From contig JAUIBW010000028.1 in the NCBI GenBank assembly GCA_030427585.1, positions 1 to 64,000 on the forward strand: a stretch of 64,000 nt of DNA, in the 5' to 3' direction. A program made the position numbers and the translations under genes. Positions 36,099 through 46,210 of this stretch are shown here, in pieces. The notes below the pieces were generated by a model that searched no databases, was not told the DNA's origin, and saw only the letters and a program-made list of their open reading frames with translations. Every line of letters starts with the position of its first letter. Within the stretch, counting starts at the first letter, position 1. Source of the DNA: Bacteroidia bacterium (GTDB lineage Bacteria; Bacteroidota; Bacteroidia; Flavobacteriales; Flavobacteriaceae).

Positions 36099-37349
36099 AT
36101 GGATATAAAAATTGAAAAGAAAAAAGGATTGAGACCTAAACATTTTGGATACATTGCTATAGGTATAGTATTGTTTTTTGTAGGTTGGAAAATGGTATTC
36201 GGAAACTCGGCAACTACATTTAGAACAGAAAAAGAAAAATTGTCGATAACAGAAGTTTCTTTTGGGAAATTTGATGATTATATTACCATTAATGGTGCGG
36301 TAGCTCCTATAAGTACAATATATATGGATGCTTATGAAGGAGGTAGAGTAACAGAAAAACTTATTGAAGAAGGAGCGATGGTAAAAAAAGGAGACATTAT
36401 ATTAAAATTAGAAAACAGTGCTCTTTATGAACAGATTTTGGCCAGTGAAAGTAATTTGGCATTGAAACAAAACGACCTTCGTTCTACAAAATTGACTTTT
36501 GATTCTAGGCAGGTAGAAGGTCAAAAAGATCTGGTAAGCTCAAAATATGAATTACAAAAATTGAAGCGAAATTATGAACAAAGTAAAGCATTGTTTGAAG
36601 ATGAATTGATTTCTCGAGAAGAATATCTAATATCAAAAGAAAACTATGAACTATCCAAAAAAAGATATGAGATAATTAAGTTACAAACAGAACAGGATAA
36701 GTCTCTTCGAGCTAATTCTTTATCAGGGTTAGATACCGATCTGGAGCGTATGCAAAAAACACTTTCTATGGTATACGAACGTCTCGACCATCTAAATGTA
36801 AGAGCTCCTGCCGATGGCCAATTAGGATTTTTGGATGCAGAAATAGGTCAAAATATAAGACAGGGACAACGCATAGGACAGATAAATGTGTTAACAGATT
36901 ATAAAATAGAAGCGACGATTGACGAACACTATATAGATAGAGTAAAAAGAGATTTAACCGCTGTGTTAGATCGTAATGGTGCAGCATATCAACTTCGTCT
37001 TCGTAAAGTATATCCCGAGGTACGTAACGGGAAGTTTAAAGTAGATCTGGTTTTTGCAGATCAAAAACCCGAAACCATACGAACCGGACAGAGCTATAAT
37101 ATAAAACTGCAACTTGGAGCATCAAATGATGCACTTCTATTGCCTCGGGGTAGTTTTTTCCAGAGTACAGGAGGGCAATGGATTTTTGTTGTAGATGCTT
37201 CGGGCGAAGTAGCATGGAAAAGAGCCATACGTATAGGAAAACAAAATTCGAGATATTATGAATTACTCGAAGGACTGGAAGCAGGAGAAAAAGTAATTAC
37301 TTCGAACTACGATAGTTTTGGAGATGCCGAAAAAATAATTTTAAAATAA
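36099..37349 (+). CDS. Periplasmic adaptor (HlyD/MacA-type membrane fusion protein)
   Basis: 416 residues. N-terminal membrane anchor at about 14-32 (GYIAIGIVLFFVGWKMVFG), a lipoyl-type half (EGGRVTEKLIEEGAMVKKGDIILKL), a coiled-coil hairpin of about 100 residues, the second half (VRAPADGQLGFLDAEIGQNI) and a C-terminal beta-barrel. It bridges the inner-membrane ABC permease(s) and the TolC-like duct. Confidence 0.93.
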   Translation: MDIKIEKKKGLRPKHFGYIAIGIVLFFVGWKMVFGNSATTFRTEKEKLSITEVSFGKFDDYITINGAVAPISTIYMDAYEGGRVTEKLIEEGAMVKKGDIILKLENSALYEQILASESNLALKQNDLRSTKLTFDSRQVEGQKDLVSSKYELQKLKRNYEQSKALFEDELISREEYLISKENYELSKKRYEIIKLQTEQDKSLRANSLSGLDTDLERMQKTLSMVYERLDHLNVRAPADGQLGFLDAEIGQNIRQGQRIGQINVLTDYKIEATIDEHYIDRVKRDLTAVLDRNGAAYQLRLRKVYPEVRNGKFKVDLVFADQKPETIRTGQSYNIKLQLGASNDALLLPRGSFFQSTGGQWIFVVDASGEVAWKRAIRIGKQNSRYYELLEGLEAGEKVITSNYDSFGDAEKIILK

Positions 37350-37380
37350 ATAGCATTTAGAAAATAAAATCAATCAAAAA

Positions 37381-38076
37381 ATGATACAAATAGAGAACAT
37401 AAAAAAGAGTTTTAGAACCGAGGAAGTCGAAACTCTGGCATTAAATAATGTAAATCTAAAAGTTGAAGCAGGAGAATTTGTAGCTATAATGGGACCATCA
37501 GGTTGTGGAAAATCTACTTTACTCAATATCATTGGTATGTTAGATAATCCTAATGAAGGATATTATCACTTTAATGGTCAGGAAGTAGGCGGATTAAAAG
37601 AAAATCAACGTACTAAAATTAGAAAAGGAAACCTTGGATTTGTATTTCAGAGCTTTAATTTGATTGATGAACTTACCGTTTTTGAAAACGTAGAGCTTCC
37701 TTTGATTTATCTCAACATGAAAAAAAGCGAACGAGAACAAAAAGTAAAGGAAGTGCTCGAACGAATGAAAATTGCACATCGCGAAAAGCATTTCCCTCAG
37801 CAATTATCAGGAGGACAACAACAACGTGTAGCTATTGCCAGAGCTGTTGTAACCAATGCCAAGCTTATTCTGGCTGATGAGCCTACAGGAAATTTGGATT
37901 CTAAAAATGGTATCGAGGTTATGAACTTGCTTACCGAACTTAATAAGGAAGGAACTACCATTGTTATGGTAACGCACTCAGATAGAGACTCGCATTATGC
38001 GCATAGAGTTATCAATCTATTTGATGGACAAATCGTAACCGAAAGCCAAAACAAACCTTTTAAGGTTAATGGATAA
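37381..38076 (+). CDS. ABC transporter ATP-binding protein (MacB/LolD type)
   Basis: 231 residues. Walker A GPSGCGKST (38-46), signature LSGGQQQRVAIARA, Walker B LILADEPTGNLDS and the switch His in VTHSDRDSHYA. It is a single-domain ATPase that powers FtsX/MacB-type permeases. It is the only canonical ATPase before the seven permeases and presumably serves several of them. Confidence 0.96.
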   Translation: MIQIENIKKSFRTEEVETLALNNVNLKVEAGEFVAIMGPSGCGKSTLLNIIGMLDNPNEGYYHFNGQEVGGLKENQRTKIRKGNLGFVFQSFNLIDELTVFENVELPLIYLNMKKSEREQKVKEVLERMKIAHREKHFPQQLSGGQQQRVAIARAVVTNAKLILADEPTGNLDSKNGIEVMNLLTELNKEGTTIVMVTHSDRDSHYAHRVINLFDGQIVTESQNKPFKVNG

Positions 38077-38108
38077 CACTCATTAAATAAAATAGTAAAA
38101 CCAAAGTC

Positions 38109-38858
38109 ATGATAAAATATGTATACCACATAGCAATCGCAATATTACTTTTTTGTATCAATCTATGTCAGGGTCAATCAGAAACAATAGCAGTACGACA
38201 TTTTGATAAAGTAATTATAAGTCCACATATCCAGGTAACTTTTATTGAAGGTAAAAAAGAAAGTGTTATGATCGAAAATGCACGTTTACCGCAAGAAAAA
38301 ATTAATATCGAGGTAGCAGGAAATACACTTCATATGTATTTGGATGGAGCCAAAACAACAACCAAAACAGTAAAAACCAACGAAAATGGATGGGAGAGAA
38401 AGAAACCCATTTATAAAGGAACTATGGTAACTGCTGTGATAACATATACCCAACTTAGAGAACTTTCAATACGAGGGGAAGAAATAATTGAATGTAAAAG
38501 TCCAATAAAAAGAGATGACTTCAGATTAAAAATCTACGGAGAATCTAAAATGACGATGAATTCCTTAAAAGTAAACTCACTACGTGTTTCTATTTATGGA
38601 GAAAGTTACCTGGAAATTAAAGAGGGTAGTGTAAACGATCAAAAATATACAGTGTATGGAGAAGGAAAAGTGAACACTTTAGGGATGATTAACGAAAATA
38701 CTAAGATCACAGCATATGGCGAAAGTAATTTTAGAGTAAGAGTCTCAGATCATTTAAAAGTTACAGCATACGGAGAGGCAACTGTGGCTTATAATGGAAA
38801 TCCTTCGATACATAAAGGAATAATTTTAGGTGAAGCAACGATTCATAAAATAAATTAA
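38109..38858 (+). CDS. GIN-domain (DUF2807) exported protein
   Basis: 249 residues with a signal peptide (about 1-22, ends LCQGQ). The head-GIN fold is recognisable by the repeated beta-helix turn YGESKM, YGESYL, YGEGKV, YGESNF, YGEATV. Such proteins are surface or periplasmic in Bacteroidota and of unknown function. Unusually it sits inside the export operon between the ATPase and the first permease. It may be a cargo-binding or sensing part. Confidence 0.85.
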   Translation: MIKYVYHIAIAILLFCINLCQGQSETIAVRHFDKVIISPHIQVTFIEGKKESVMIENARLPQEKINIEVAGNTLHMYLDGAKTTTKTVKTNENGWERKKPIYKGTMVTAVITYTQLRELSIRGEEIIECKSPIKRDDFRLKIYGESKMTMNSLKVNSLRVSIYGESYLEIKEGSVNDQKYTVYGEGKVNTLGMINENTKITAYGESNFRVRVSDHLKVTAYGEATVAYNGNPSIHKGIILGEATIHKIN

Positions 38859-38899
38859 ACATCAGATCAATCAAAAACCGATATCAAAAAACGACAGTT

Positions 38900-41302
38900 A
38901 TGTTAAAGAATTATTTAAAAATTGCATGGAGAAACCTATTAAAAAACAAGGGATATTCTGTAATAAATATAGGAGGTCTTGCGATAGGAATGACTTGCTT
39001 TTTGCTTATAACGTTGTTTATAATGAACGAACTTTCTTATGATAGTTATCATGAAAATGCTGATAAGATATATAGAGTAGTTCACCATAGTAATAAAGAT
39101 GATATAAAAGATGGTTGGATTTGGGGGAATGCACCAGTAGGGGCAGCTTTAAAAAATGATTTTTCAGAAGTTGTTGAAAAAGTTCAATTTTCAGGAAGGT
39201 CAGATGTTTTATTAAATTACAACGAACGTTCTTTTCAAGAAGCCAATTGTTTTTATGTAGATCCAACTGTATTTGATGTATTTAGTTGGCCTTTAGTTTC
39301 AGGAAACCCAAAGACAGCTTTGAAGGCACCATATTCTATAGTGTTAACCGAAAGTATAGCAAAAAAATACTTTGGCAATGAGGACCCAATAGGTAAAAGT
39401 ATTAATGGCGTTGGTGGTAGAGCTAGTGATGGTGCCTATACGGTTACTGGTATAATGAAAGATGTGCCTTCTAATTCACATTTTTCTTTTGATATACTCA
39501 TGTCAATGAGTTCATTTCACCAAACAAGACCCGATATTTTTGATGCCTGGGGATATGTAGATTTTTACACCTATTTTTTAGTAGCTGATAATTTTGACCA
39601 AGCAGCATTTCAAGCTAAGATACCTGGCTTTTTGAAAAAAAACAGACCTTCAGAAGAAGCCGAATATTACTATAATATTTCATTTGAACCTTTAAAAGAT
39701 ATGTATTTAGGTTCCAAAGCTGCTCGACAACCTGGGATAACCGGTAATGTATCTAATATTTACATTTTTGTGATTATTGGATTTTTCATACTTATAATTG
39801 CATGTATTAATTTTATGAACCTTGCTACTGCTCGTTCGTTAGAGAGAGCAAAAGAAGTTGGGGTAAGAAAAGTAATAGGAGCAGATAAAAAGAGCTTGAT
39901 TTATCAATTTTTAGGAGAGTCATTGCTTATGGTTTTTTTATCTGCAATAATAGGTTTGGTGTTGGTCATTATATGTCTTCCATGGATGAATACTATAACA
40001 GGGAAGGAATTTGTAGTCAGAGATATTTTTAGTGATACAACACTTTTATTATATTTCGGAACGGCATTGATCACAGGAATATTAGCAGGAAGTTATCCCG
40101 CTTTTATATTGTCTAATTTTAAACCATCAAGTGTACTTAAAGGGATTTTCAGAACTTCAAAAAAAGGGGTTAACCTAAGAAAAGGGCTTGTCGTATTTCA
40201 GTTTAGCCTTTCGATTGCTTTAATAGCAAGTACGGTAATCGTATATTCTCAATTAGATTATATGCTAAATAAGAATCTGGGTTTTGATAGGGAGCAACAG
40301 TTGGTTATTGATTTTAATTGGGATGGTCAAGTATTGGGTAATATAGAAACCATTAAAAATGAATTTCTAAATCATCCGGATATTAGCTCGGTTTCAGCTT
40401 CAAGAACGGTTCCTGGAGGACATTTCCCAGCAGCAGGAACTGATATAGAAACAAAAGAGGGGCCAATGGAAAATTTTAGCCCTTTTTTATATGAAATTGA
40501 TGTTGATTTTATACCACATTATAATATTGAAGTAGTTGCTGGCAGAGCTTATTCTAGAGACTTTACCACAGATACTAGTTCTTCTATGATGATTAATGAA
40601 GCAGCAGCTAAAAGTTTTGGATATGCAGATCCATTAGAGATTATAGGGAAACGTTTTGAACAATGGGGTAAAGAAGGTACAATTATAGGGGTAGTAAAGA
40701 ATTTTAATTATTTATCCTTACACCAAAAAATAGCTCCCTTAGCATTGCGGTTAGAACCTGGTAGCAGTAGGTATTTTTCATTACAAATAAAATCTCAAAA
40801 TCTTCAGGCAACTATTAAAGATATAGAAGATAAATGGTCTGCCTTAGTTCCTCATCGCCCGTTTTTATATAGTTTTTTAGATGACTCTTTTAATACACAA
40901 TATGAAGCTGATTTTAAGTTTAAGAAACTATTTACCATATTTTCATTTCTGGCTATTCTAATAGCTTGTTTAGGATTATTAGGCTTAGCCATTTATAGTG
41001 CTATGCAAAGAACCAAAGAAATAGGCGTTCGAAAAGTATTAGGTGCCGAGGTTACAAGTATAGTAACACTTTTATCCAAAGATTTTATCAAATTGGTAGG
41101 TATTGCAATTGTTATTGCTACACCTTTTTCCTGGTATGCGATGAATAAATGGCTTAATGTGTATGCTTATAGAGTCGAGGTAAATTGGTGGGTTTTTGCC
41201 TTAGCAGGATTGCTGGCTTTAACAATAGCATTGCTAACAGTTAGTTTTCATGCCATTAAAGCAGCTAGAACAAACCCAATCAAAAGTTTAAGAACAGAAT
41301 AA
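38900..41302 (+). CDS. ABC permease 1 of 7 (MacB_PCD/double FtsX)
   Basis: 800 residues. N-terminal membrane helix (about 20-42), a periplasmic MacB_PCD domain, three helices with the cytoplasmic loop AKEVGVRKVIGADKKSLIYQ, then a second half with the same plan ending KEIGVRKVLGAE and three more helices. The tail is TNPIKSLRTE. Such mechanotransmission-type permeases work with a separate ATPase to push peptides, lipids or drugs across the periplasm. A-rich leader with the string AAAACGACAGTT also found before permeases 3 and 4. Confidence 0.94.
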   Translation: MLKNYLKIAWRNLLKNKGYSVINIGGLAIGMTCFLLITLFIMNELSYDSYHENADKIYRVVHHSNKDDIKDGWIWGNAPVGAALKNDFSEVVEKVQFSGRSDVLLNYNERSFQEANCFYVDPTVFDVFSWPLVSGNPKTALKAPYSIVLTESIAKKYFGNEDPIGKSINGVGGRASDGAYTVTGIMKDVPSNSHFSFDILMSMSSFHQTRPDIFDAWGYVDFYTYFLVADNFDQAAFQAKIPGFLKKNRPSEEAEYYYNISFEPLKDMYLGSKAARQPGITGNVSNIYIFVIIGFFILIIACINFMNLATARSLERAKEVGVRKVIGADKKSLIYQFLGESLLMVFLSAIIGLVLVIICLPWMNTITGKEFVVRDIFSDTTLLLYFGTALITGILAGSYPAFILSNFKPSSVLKGIFRTSKKGVNLRKGLVVFQFSLSIALIASTVIVYSQLDYMLNKNLGFDREQQLVIDFNWDGQVLGNIETIKNEFLNHPDISSVSASRTVPGGHFPAAGTDIETKEGPMENFSPFLYEIDVDFIPHYNIEVVAGRAYSRDFTTDTSSSMMINEAAAKSFGYADPLEIIGKRFEQWGKEGTIIGVVKNFNYLSLHQKIAPLALRLEPGSSRYFSLQIKSQNLQATIKDIEDKWSALVPHRPFLYSFLDDSFNTQYEADFKFKKLFTIFSFLAILIACLGLLGLAIYSAMQRTKEIGVRKVLGAEVTSIVTLLSKDFIKLVGIAIVIATPFSWYAMNKWLNVYAYRVEVNWWVFALAGLLALTIALLTVSFHAIKAARTNPIKSLRTE

Positions 41303-41327
41303 TAAATGTATAGTTAAAACGAGAATC

Positions 41328-43688
41328 ATGTTAAAAAACTATCTAAAAATCGCTTGGCGAAATTTACTCAGAAATAAGAGTTTCTCAGTATTGAATATTG
41401 TTGGACTATCCATTGGTTTGGCTGTTACCGCACTCATTGTAATCTGGATTAATTTTGAAATGGGTATTGATCAATTTCATAATAATAAAGACCGTACTTA
41501 TCAGGTGTATAATCAATACCCTGTAGATGGTGAAATATGGACTTGGGATTCTACACCTAAAATTATGGCATCTGTCATAGAAAAAGATTATCCCGAAGTA
41601 GAACATATTACAAGAGTAAATTGGGGTTCTGAATTCTTATTTGCAAAAGATGATAAAAGAATAAACGGTACAGGTAAAATTGTTGATCCTGATTTTTTAA
41701 AGATATTTAATTTTCCATTATTAGAGGGTAGTATAGAAACCGTTTTGGATGATGTTAATTCTGTGATTATTACCGAATCTTTTGCCAAAAAAGTATTTGG
41801 TAATGAGCAAGCAGTAGGCAAAACGGTTAAGGTAGATAATGCTGATAATTTTATGGTCACAGGTATTTTAAAGGATTTACCTTCAAATACAGCCTTTGAA
41901 TTTGATTTTTTAATGCCGTGGGCTTATTTAAAACAACGTGGCTCAGATGATAAATATTGGGGCAACAATTCTGTGGCTACCTATGTGATGCTTAAAAAAG
42001 GAGTGGATTATACCGTATTCTCAAAAAAGATAAAAAATTTGAGAAAAAAATATGATAAAGATTCTCCGGAAATGGTCACTTATTTATACCCATTTACACG
42101 TTCCTGGTTGTATTCAAATTTCGAAAATGGTGAAGAGATAGGGGGGAGAATCGATATAATTCGAATGTTTGGTTTCATAGCAATTATTATTTTGATAATA
42201 GCCTGTATCAACTTTATGAATCTGAGTACAGCACGCAGTGAAAAACGAGCAAAAGAAGTAGGGGTACGTAAAGTTGTTGGGGCAAGAAGATTAACACTTG
42301 TAAGTCAGTTTTTAGGAGAGTCTGTATTGATATCATTCCTTGCAGCAGTATTAGCTTTTATATTAGTTTTGATTGCATTACCCAACTTTAGTACATTAGT
42401 AGAAAAGCCATTATCATTAGATTTAACTAATATTTGGTTCTGGGGATCGACTTTAGGAATAATATGTTTTACAGGCCTTTTGGCAGGTAGCTATCCTGCG
42501 CTGTTTCTTTCTGGATTTAAGCCGTCTTCTGTATTAAAAGGGACTTTTATACAATCAAATACAGCCGTTACACCAAGAAAAATTTTGGTAATTCTTCAGT
42601 TTTCTGCTGCCATTATACTAATTACCTCTAGTATTATTGTTTCACAACAGCTTAAAAAAGTTCAAGACAGACAAATGGGTTATGTAAAAAACAACCTGAT
42701 TTACTCGGTAATACAGGGTGATACAGAAAAAAATTATTCTCTTATAAAAGAAGAGCTTCTTGCATCCGATGCTGTTACTTCTATCACAAGAACCAGTTCA
42801 CCAGTAACAGAGGGTTGGAGTAATAGCTGGGATTTTGAATGGAAGGGAAAAGATAAAGAAAATAAGAGTCTTGTTCAAAGGTTCTCAGCAGATGAGAATA
42901 TTCAGGAAACTTTAGGAATTGAACTTGTTGTTGGGCGTGATTTTGATTTAGATAAATACCCAACGGATTCTACCGCAGCGATTATTAATGAATCCGCAGT
43001 TGCACTCATGAATTTTGATGAACCTATTGGTCAGATTGTTAAGGATAATGGAATAGAATGGCATATTGTAGGGGTTGTAAAAGATTTTGTATTACAATCT
43101 CCTTTTCAAAAGATAGAACCAATGGTCATAGAAGGAACTAAGGCTGGATTTGGTGTAATCCATATAAAACTTAATAAAACTAGTAGTACCTCAGAAAGTC
43201 TTGCCATGGTAGAAGCTGTTTTTAAGAAATATAACCCCGAGTACCCCTTTGAATATCAATTTGTCGATCAGGAATATGCTAGAAAATTTGATAGTGAGAA
43301 AAGAACAGGTCGGCTTGTAAGTATGTTTACATTGCTCACTATTTTCATTTCTTGTTTAGGTTTATTTGGTCTTGCCAGTTATATGGCAGAAAACAGAATT
43401 AAAGAGATCGGAATTCGTAAAGTTTTAGGAGCATCAGTTAGAAGTATTACCACACTTCTTTCATTAGATTTTATAAAACTAGTTTTAGTTTCTATTGTTT
43501 TAGCTGTACCCATTTCCTGGTATTTTATGAATAATTGGTTAGAGGATTTTGACTATAGAGTAAACATCTCGTGGCAGACATTTGTTTTAGCAGGAATTTT
43601 AGCTCTTGCAATAGCACTTATAACAGTGAGCTATCAAGCTATTAAAGCTGCGACAACCAATCCAATAAAAAGTTTGCGAACCGAATAA
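41328..43688 (+). CDS. ABC permease 2 of 7 (MacB_PCD/double FtsX)
   Basis: 786 residues, the shortest of the seven. It shares MLKNYLKIAWRNLLRNKS at the N-terminus and TNPIKSLRTE at the C-terminus with permease 1. The coupling motifs AKEVGVRKVVGARRLTL and KEIGIRKVLGAS are intact. The periplasmic domains differ strongly from the neighbours (for example YQVYNQYPVDGEIWTWDSTP), suggesting a different partner or cargo. It starts 25 bases after permease 1. Confidence 0.94.
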   Translation: MLKNYLKIAWRNLLRNKSFSVLNIVGLSIGLAVTALIVIWINFEMGIDQFHNNKDRTYQVYNQYPVDGEIWTWDSTPKIMASVIEKDYPEVEHITRVNWGSEFLFAKDDKRINGTGKIVDPDFLKIFNFPLLEGSIETVLDDVNSVIITESFAKKVFGNEQAVGKTVKVDNADNFMVTGILKDLPSNTAFEFDFLMPWAYLKQRGSDDKYWGNNSVATYVMLKKGVDYTVFSKKIKNLRKKYDKDSPEMVTYLYPFTRSWLYSNFENGEEIGGRIDIIRMFGFIAIIILIIACINFMNLSTARSEKRAKEVGVRKVVGARRLTLVSQFLGESVLISFLAAVLAFILVLIALPNFSTLVEKPLSLDLTNIWFWGSTLGIICFTGLLAGSYPALFLSGFKPSSVLKGTFIQSNTAVTPRKILVILQFSAAIILITSSIIVSQQLKKVQDRQMGYVKNNLIYSVIQGDTEKNYSLIKEELLASDAVTSITRTSSPVTEGWSNSWDFEWKGKDKENKSLVQRFSADENIQETLGIELVVGRDFDLDKYPTDSTAAIINESAVALMNFDEPIGQIVKDNGIEWHIVGVVKDFVLQSPFQKIEPMVIEGTKAGFGVIHIKLNKTSSTSESLAMVEAVFKKYNPEYPFEYQFVDQEYARKFDSEKRTGRLVSMFTLLTIFISCLGLFGLASYMAENRIKEIGIRKVLGASVRSITTLLSLDFIKLVLVSIVLAVPISWYFMNNWLEDFDYRVNISWQTFVLAGILALAIALITVSYQAIKAATTNPIKSLRTE

Positions 43689-43751
43689 ATCATCATCAAA
43701 AAACGACAGTTATGCTAAAAAATCATTTGAAAATAGCCTGGAGAAGTCTTA
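43676..43751 (+). repeat. 76-bp junction repeat, copy 1
   Basis: End of permease 2, spacer and first codons of permease 3. It matches 46135-46210 at 75 of 76 positions, much closer than the rest of the genes. Probably a gene-conversion or duplication tract. Confidence 0.85.
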
Positions 43752-46147
43752 AAAAGCAACCTTTTTTTACTTTCTTAAATACATTTGGTCTTGCTATTGG
43801 TATGGTAGGAGGATTACTGATTTCATTATATATCTATGATGAATTAAGTTTTAATAAAATGTTTACAGATGCTGATCGTATCTATAGGATAAATGTAGAT
43901 GTAAAATTTGGAGGAAACGCCGAAGAGTATGCAGAAGTATCGGCTCCTATGGCCGAAGCCATGAAAAGAGATTACCCACAGATAGAACTGGCTACACGAT
44001 TTAGGAATTTAGGAAGTGTGTTTATCAGAAAAAGTAATACCGAGTTAAACATAAAAGAGGTAGGAGCTACTTATGTAGATACCACTTTTTTCGAAATGTT
44101 TGGCCTTGATTTGTTGGTAGGAAATCCAAGGACAGCTCTAAAAGAACCTAATACTTTGATCCTAACCAAAACCGCAGCAGAAAAACATTTTGGTATAAAT
44201 CAGGCTTTGGGGCAAAATATGATATTAGATAATAGAGGTACATATACAGTAGTGGGTGTGATAGATGATATGCCAAAGAACTCTTTCATTAGAAACCGTA
44301 ATGTTTTTATTGCGATGGCCGGAAATGAAGATGCTGCCTCTACCGAATGGGGAAACCATAATTATCCAACTTTTATTAAGTTAAGACCAGGCGCAGATAT
44401 TAAAGATTTTGATATTTTTTTAGAATCTGCGTTAAGAGACTATGTAATTCCTGGAGTACAGAAATATGCACCAGGGATAACAGAAGAGCAATTTTTGGCT
44501 TCAGGGAATTACCTTAATTTTAGCACCATAGCCTTAACAGATATTCATCTACATTCTAGTAGGTATCCAGAATTAAGTACAAATGGCGATATTCAAAACG
44601 TTTATATTCTTTCTTTTATCGCATTATTTTTGATTATTCTGGCAAGTGTTAATTTCATGAACCTATCTACTGCTCACTCCCTCAAGAGAGCAAAAGAAGT
44701 AGGAGTTCGTAAAACGTTAGGTTCTAATAAATCTGAGCTTATCAAACAGTTTTTGATAGAATCTGGAGTGATTTCTTTTATGTCATTAATATTAGCTATT
44801 ATCTTGGCTTCAATTTCAGTTCCTTTTTTTAATGAACTTGCTGGAAAAGAAATTTCTATACCATTTGCAAGCCCTATTTTCTGGTTGATCTTGTTAGCTT
44901 CAGTAATAATATTAAGCCTTTTTTCAGGGAGTTATCCAGCATTCTTTATGTCAAAATTTAAACCTATCCAGGTATTAAAAGGTATAACCGAAAATGGTGT
45001 AAGAGGAGGAAAAATCAGAAATTCTCTGGTCGTTTTTCAGTTTGCTATTTCTGTTTTTTTGATGATAAGTACTCTGGTTGTTTTTCAACAATTACAATTT
45101 ATCCAAAACAAGGATTTAGGATTTACAAAAGATCAGGTTTTAATTATAAATGATGTGTATGCGGCTGAAAACCAAATAGCATCTTTTAAAAAAGAAGTAC
45201 AGCAATTAGCTCAAGTAAAAAGTACTTCGGTAAGTGGTTTTTTACCAACACCATCATTTCGAAGTAATAGTACATTTTATAGAGAAGGGTTAAAAGATGA
45301 TCATGAAAAAGCAATCAATATGAGTGATTGGGATGTTGATTTTGATTATGTATCAACTCTAAATTTAGAAATTATTGCAGGACGTGATTTTAATCGACAA
45401 TTTAGTACAGATTCTACGGCGATGATTCTTAATGAATCGGCTGTAGCTGTTTTAGGGGTTACACCAAAAGAAGCACTTGGGATGCGATTATCATCGGATT
45501 ATGAAGGAGGTGAAGTTATATTTAGAACCGTAATAGGAGTGGTTAAGGATTTTCATTATGAATCTTTAAGAAGGGATATTAATGCGTTGAGTCTTTCACT
45601 GAACAATAGTCCTGGATCAATGGCAGTAAAACTTAATACAGGAGATTTCTCTAATACTATAATGCAAATTGAAACTATCTGGAATAGAATATCTCCAGGT
45701 CAGCCTTTTGATTATTATTTCATGGATGAATCTTTCAATACAACCTTTCAGGCAGAACAACGATTGGGTCGAATTATTATCATATTTACCGTTCTATCCA
45801 TCCTAATCGCTTGCCTTGGCCTATTTGGTCTGGCTGCATTTAATGCAGAAAAACGAACCAAAGAAATAGGGATTAGAAAAGTGATGGGAGCTAGTGTAAG
45901 TCAGATTACGTATAGACTTACTATTGATTTTCTTAAACTTGTTGGGATAGCAATATTAATATCCCTACCGTTAGGATGGTTTGCTATGAGTAAGTGGTTA
46001 GAAGATTTTTCATACCGAATAGAGATCAATTGGTGGGTATTGATTATGGCAGCTTTTCTCGCTGTTGGGATTTCAATATTGACCGTGAGTTATCAAAGCA
46101 TTAAAGCAGCAATTACCAATCCGATAAAAAGCTTGCGAACCGAATAA
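43712..46147 (+). CDS. ABC permease 3 of 7 (MacB_PCD/double FtsX)
   Basis: 811 residues. Opens MLKNHLKIAWRSLKKQPFFT; coupling motifs AKEVGVRKTLGSNKSEL and KEIGIRKVMGASVSQI; ends TNPIKSLRTE. Same domain order as permease 1. The first 40 bases and the spacer are nearly identical to those of permease 4. Confidence 0.94.
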   Translation: MLKNHLKIAWRSLKKQPFFTFLNTFGLAIGMVGGLLISLYIYDELSFNKMFTDADRIYRINVDVKFGGNAEEYAEVSAPMAEAMKRDYPQIELATRFRNLGSVFIRKSNTELNIKEVGATYVDTTFFEMFGLDLLVGNPRTALKEPNTLILTKTAAEKHFGINQALGQNMILDNRGTYTVVGVIDDMPKNSFIRNRNVFIAMAGNEDAASTEWGNHNYPTFIKLRPGADIKDFDIFLESALRDYVIPGVQKYAPGITEEQFLASGNYLNFSTIALTDIHLHSSRYPELSTNGDIQNVYILSFIALFLIILASVNFMNLSTAHSLKRAKEVGVRKTLGSNKSELIKQFLIESGVISFMSLILAIILASISVPFFNELAGKEISIPFASPIFWLILLASVIILSLFSGSYPAFFMSKFKPIQVLKGITENGVRGGKIRNSLVVFQFAISVFLMISTLVVFQQLQFIQNKDLGFTKDQVLIINDVYAAENQIASFKKEVQQLAQVKSTSVSGFLPTPSFRSNSTFYREGLKDDHEKAINMSDWDVDFDYVSTLNLEIIAGRDFNRQFSTDSTAMILNESAVAVLGVTPKEALGMRLSSDYEGGEVIFRTVIGVVKDFHYESLRRDINALSLSLNNSPGSMAVKLNTGDFSNTIMQIETIWNRISPGQPFDYYFMDESFNTTFQAEQRLGRIIIIFTVLSILIACLGLFGLAAFNAEKRTKEIGIRKVMGASVSQITYRLTIDFLKLVGIAILISLPLGWFAMSKWLEDFSYRIEINWWVLIMAAFLAVGISILTVSYQSIKAAITNPIKSLRTE

Positions 46148-46210
46148 ATCATCATCAAAAAACGACAGTTATGCTAAAAAATCATTTGAAAATAGCTTGG
46201 AGAAGTCTTA
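46135..46210 (+). repeat. 76-bp junction repeat, copy 2
   Basis: End of permease 3, spacer and first codons of permease 4. The only mismatch to copy 1 is at 46197 (T, against C at 43738). Confidence 0.85.
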
